A stretch of DNA of 6,204 nucleotides from Methanothermococcus okinawensis (lineage in GTDB: Archaea > AGJL01 > Methanococci > Methanococcales > Methanococcaceae): contig DQVW01000048.1 of assembly GCA_015661555.1 (NCBI GenBank), positions 1 through 6,204 of the forward strand, given 5' to 3'. The notes beneath the pieces were generated by a model. The model ran no database searches, was not told where the DNA came from, and saw only the letters and a list, made by a program, of their open reading frames with translations. Within the stretch, counting starts at the first letter, position 1; the number at the start of each line of letters is the position of its first letter. Shown here in pieces: positions 5,822 through 6,204 of the stretch. The position numbers and the translations under genes were made by a program.

Positions 5822-6204
5822 ATGAGAAAGTTAAAGAAGAAGAGGCAGAAGCAGGAGGTGGAGATCGTCGATATTAAAAACAACATTAGGTATCACTGTC
5901 TCCTTAGAGAGGTAGGTAGTAGGGTAGAACTTTACAGATGTAGGGAGGAGAGGGATGGGAATATAAGACCTATACAACCCTCCAAGGTATTGGAGATACT
6001 GAGAAAGGCGGAGAAGGTACTCCTAAGTAAGGATGAGGAGTCCCTGAAGTTAGAGGATTTCCTAAAGGGTAGAAACATAAGATATGAGTTGGTGGAGTTA
6101 TGCCCCTACTGCCTTGTAAAGGGGAGGTACACCATACTGGAGGGGGAGAGGTATCTACATAACAACAGGTATATCTGTCTAAACTGTGCCCTTGAGGAGG
6201 TTAA
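5822..6204 (+). CDS. N-terminal fragment of a CxxC zinc-binding protein, possibly an archaeal DEAD/DEAH-box helicase
   Basis: An open frame of 127 full codons begins at ATG 5822 and is still open at the window end, so only the N-terminus is seen. It begins with a Lys/Arg-rich stretch (MRKLKKKRQK) and continues with a mixed alpha/beta region (about 21-92). It then has CPYC (94-97) and CLNC (119-122), a four-cysteine zinc-ribbon-like pair with 21 residues between. The layout (short basic start, VELYRCREE-like strand, PSKVLEILRKAEKVLL helix, then the two CxxC pairs) reminds me of the N-terminal domain of some archaeal superfamily 2 helicases, but no helicase motif lies inside the window, so this is a guess. 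The start is uncertain: the only good ribosome binding site, AGGTGG at 5803-5808, is 13 nt from the ATG but 4 nt from an in-frame TTG at 5813, which would add three residues. The gene is divergent from purL. Confidence 0.75.
   Translation, partial: MRKLKKKRQKQEVEIVDIKNNIRYHCLLREVGSRVELYRCREERDGNIRPIQPSKVLEILRKAEKVLLSKDEESLKLEDFLKGRNIRYELVELCPYCLVKGRYTILEGERYLHNNRYICLNCALEEV

Noticed and set aside
1..6204. A new defence, mobile or biosynthetic system
   Set aside because: No transposase, integrase, nuclease, toxin-antitoxin pair or biosynthetic cluster was found. Most genes are housekeeping or small regulators in alternating orientation.

Overview
The window looks like chromosomal DNA of a methanogenic archaeon of the order Methanococcales, probably a thermophile related to Methanocaldococcus or Methanothermococcus. 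The evidence is a paralog of the Hmd hydrogenase typical of hydrogenotrophic methanogens, AT-rich spacers, TTTATATA-type archaeal TATA boxes, Shine-Dalgarno sites of the AGGTGAT type, and heavy use of AGG (Arg) and ATA (Ile) codons. The assignment rests on recognised families and sequence style, not on a database search.

Layout. Bases 1-90 are a TATATC hexanucleotide array that begins at or before the window edge. A TATA box follows, then a + strand gene for an Hmd paralog of the HmdII/HmdX type (153-1184). Convergent to it are two minus-strand genes: a tandem-CBS-domain protein (1205-1636) and, upstream of that, a small protein with an acidic tail and unknown function (1691-1975). A 76-bp divergent spacer with a nearly symmetric TATA element separates these from cobQ/cbiP, cobyric acid synthase (2052-3599, +). 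cobQ runs tail-to-tail into purL (3538-5745, -), and the two coding regions overlap by 62 bp. Divergent from purL, a + strand gene with a CxxC...CxxC zinc-binding pattern starts near 5822 and leaves the window at 6204. It may be the N-terminus of an archaeal helicase. No tRNA, rRNA, CRISPR array or insertion sequence was seen.

How the genes relate. cobQ serves corrinoid synthesis and purL serves de novo purine synthesis; both are housekeeping. The genes do not form one operon: every neighbouring pair is convergent or divergent except the acidic protein and the CBS protein, which may be co-transcribed. No defence, mobile or secondary-metabolite system is apparent. The parts that merit a second look are the Hmd paralog, in which the Hmd active-site positions are changed and three cysteines sit at the ends of consecutive predicted beta strands; the hexamer array just upstream of its promoter; and the antisense cobQ/purL overlap.
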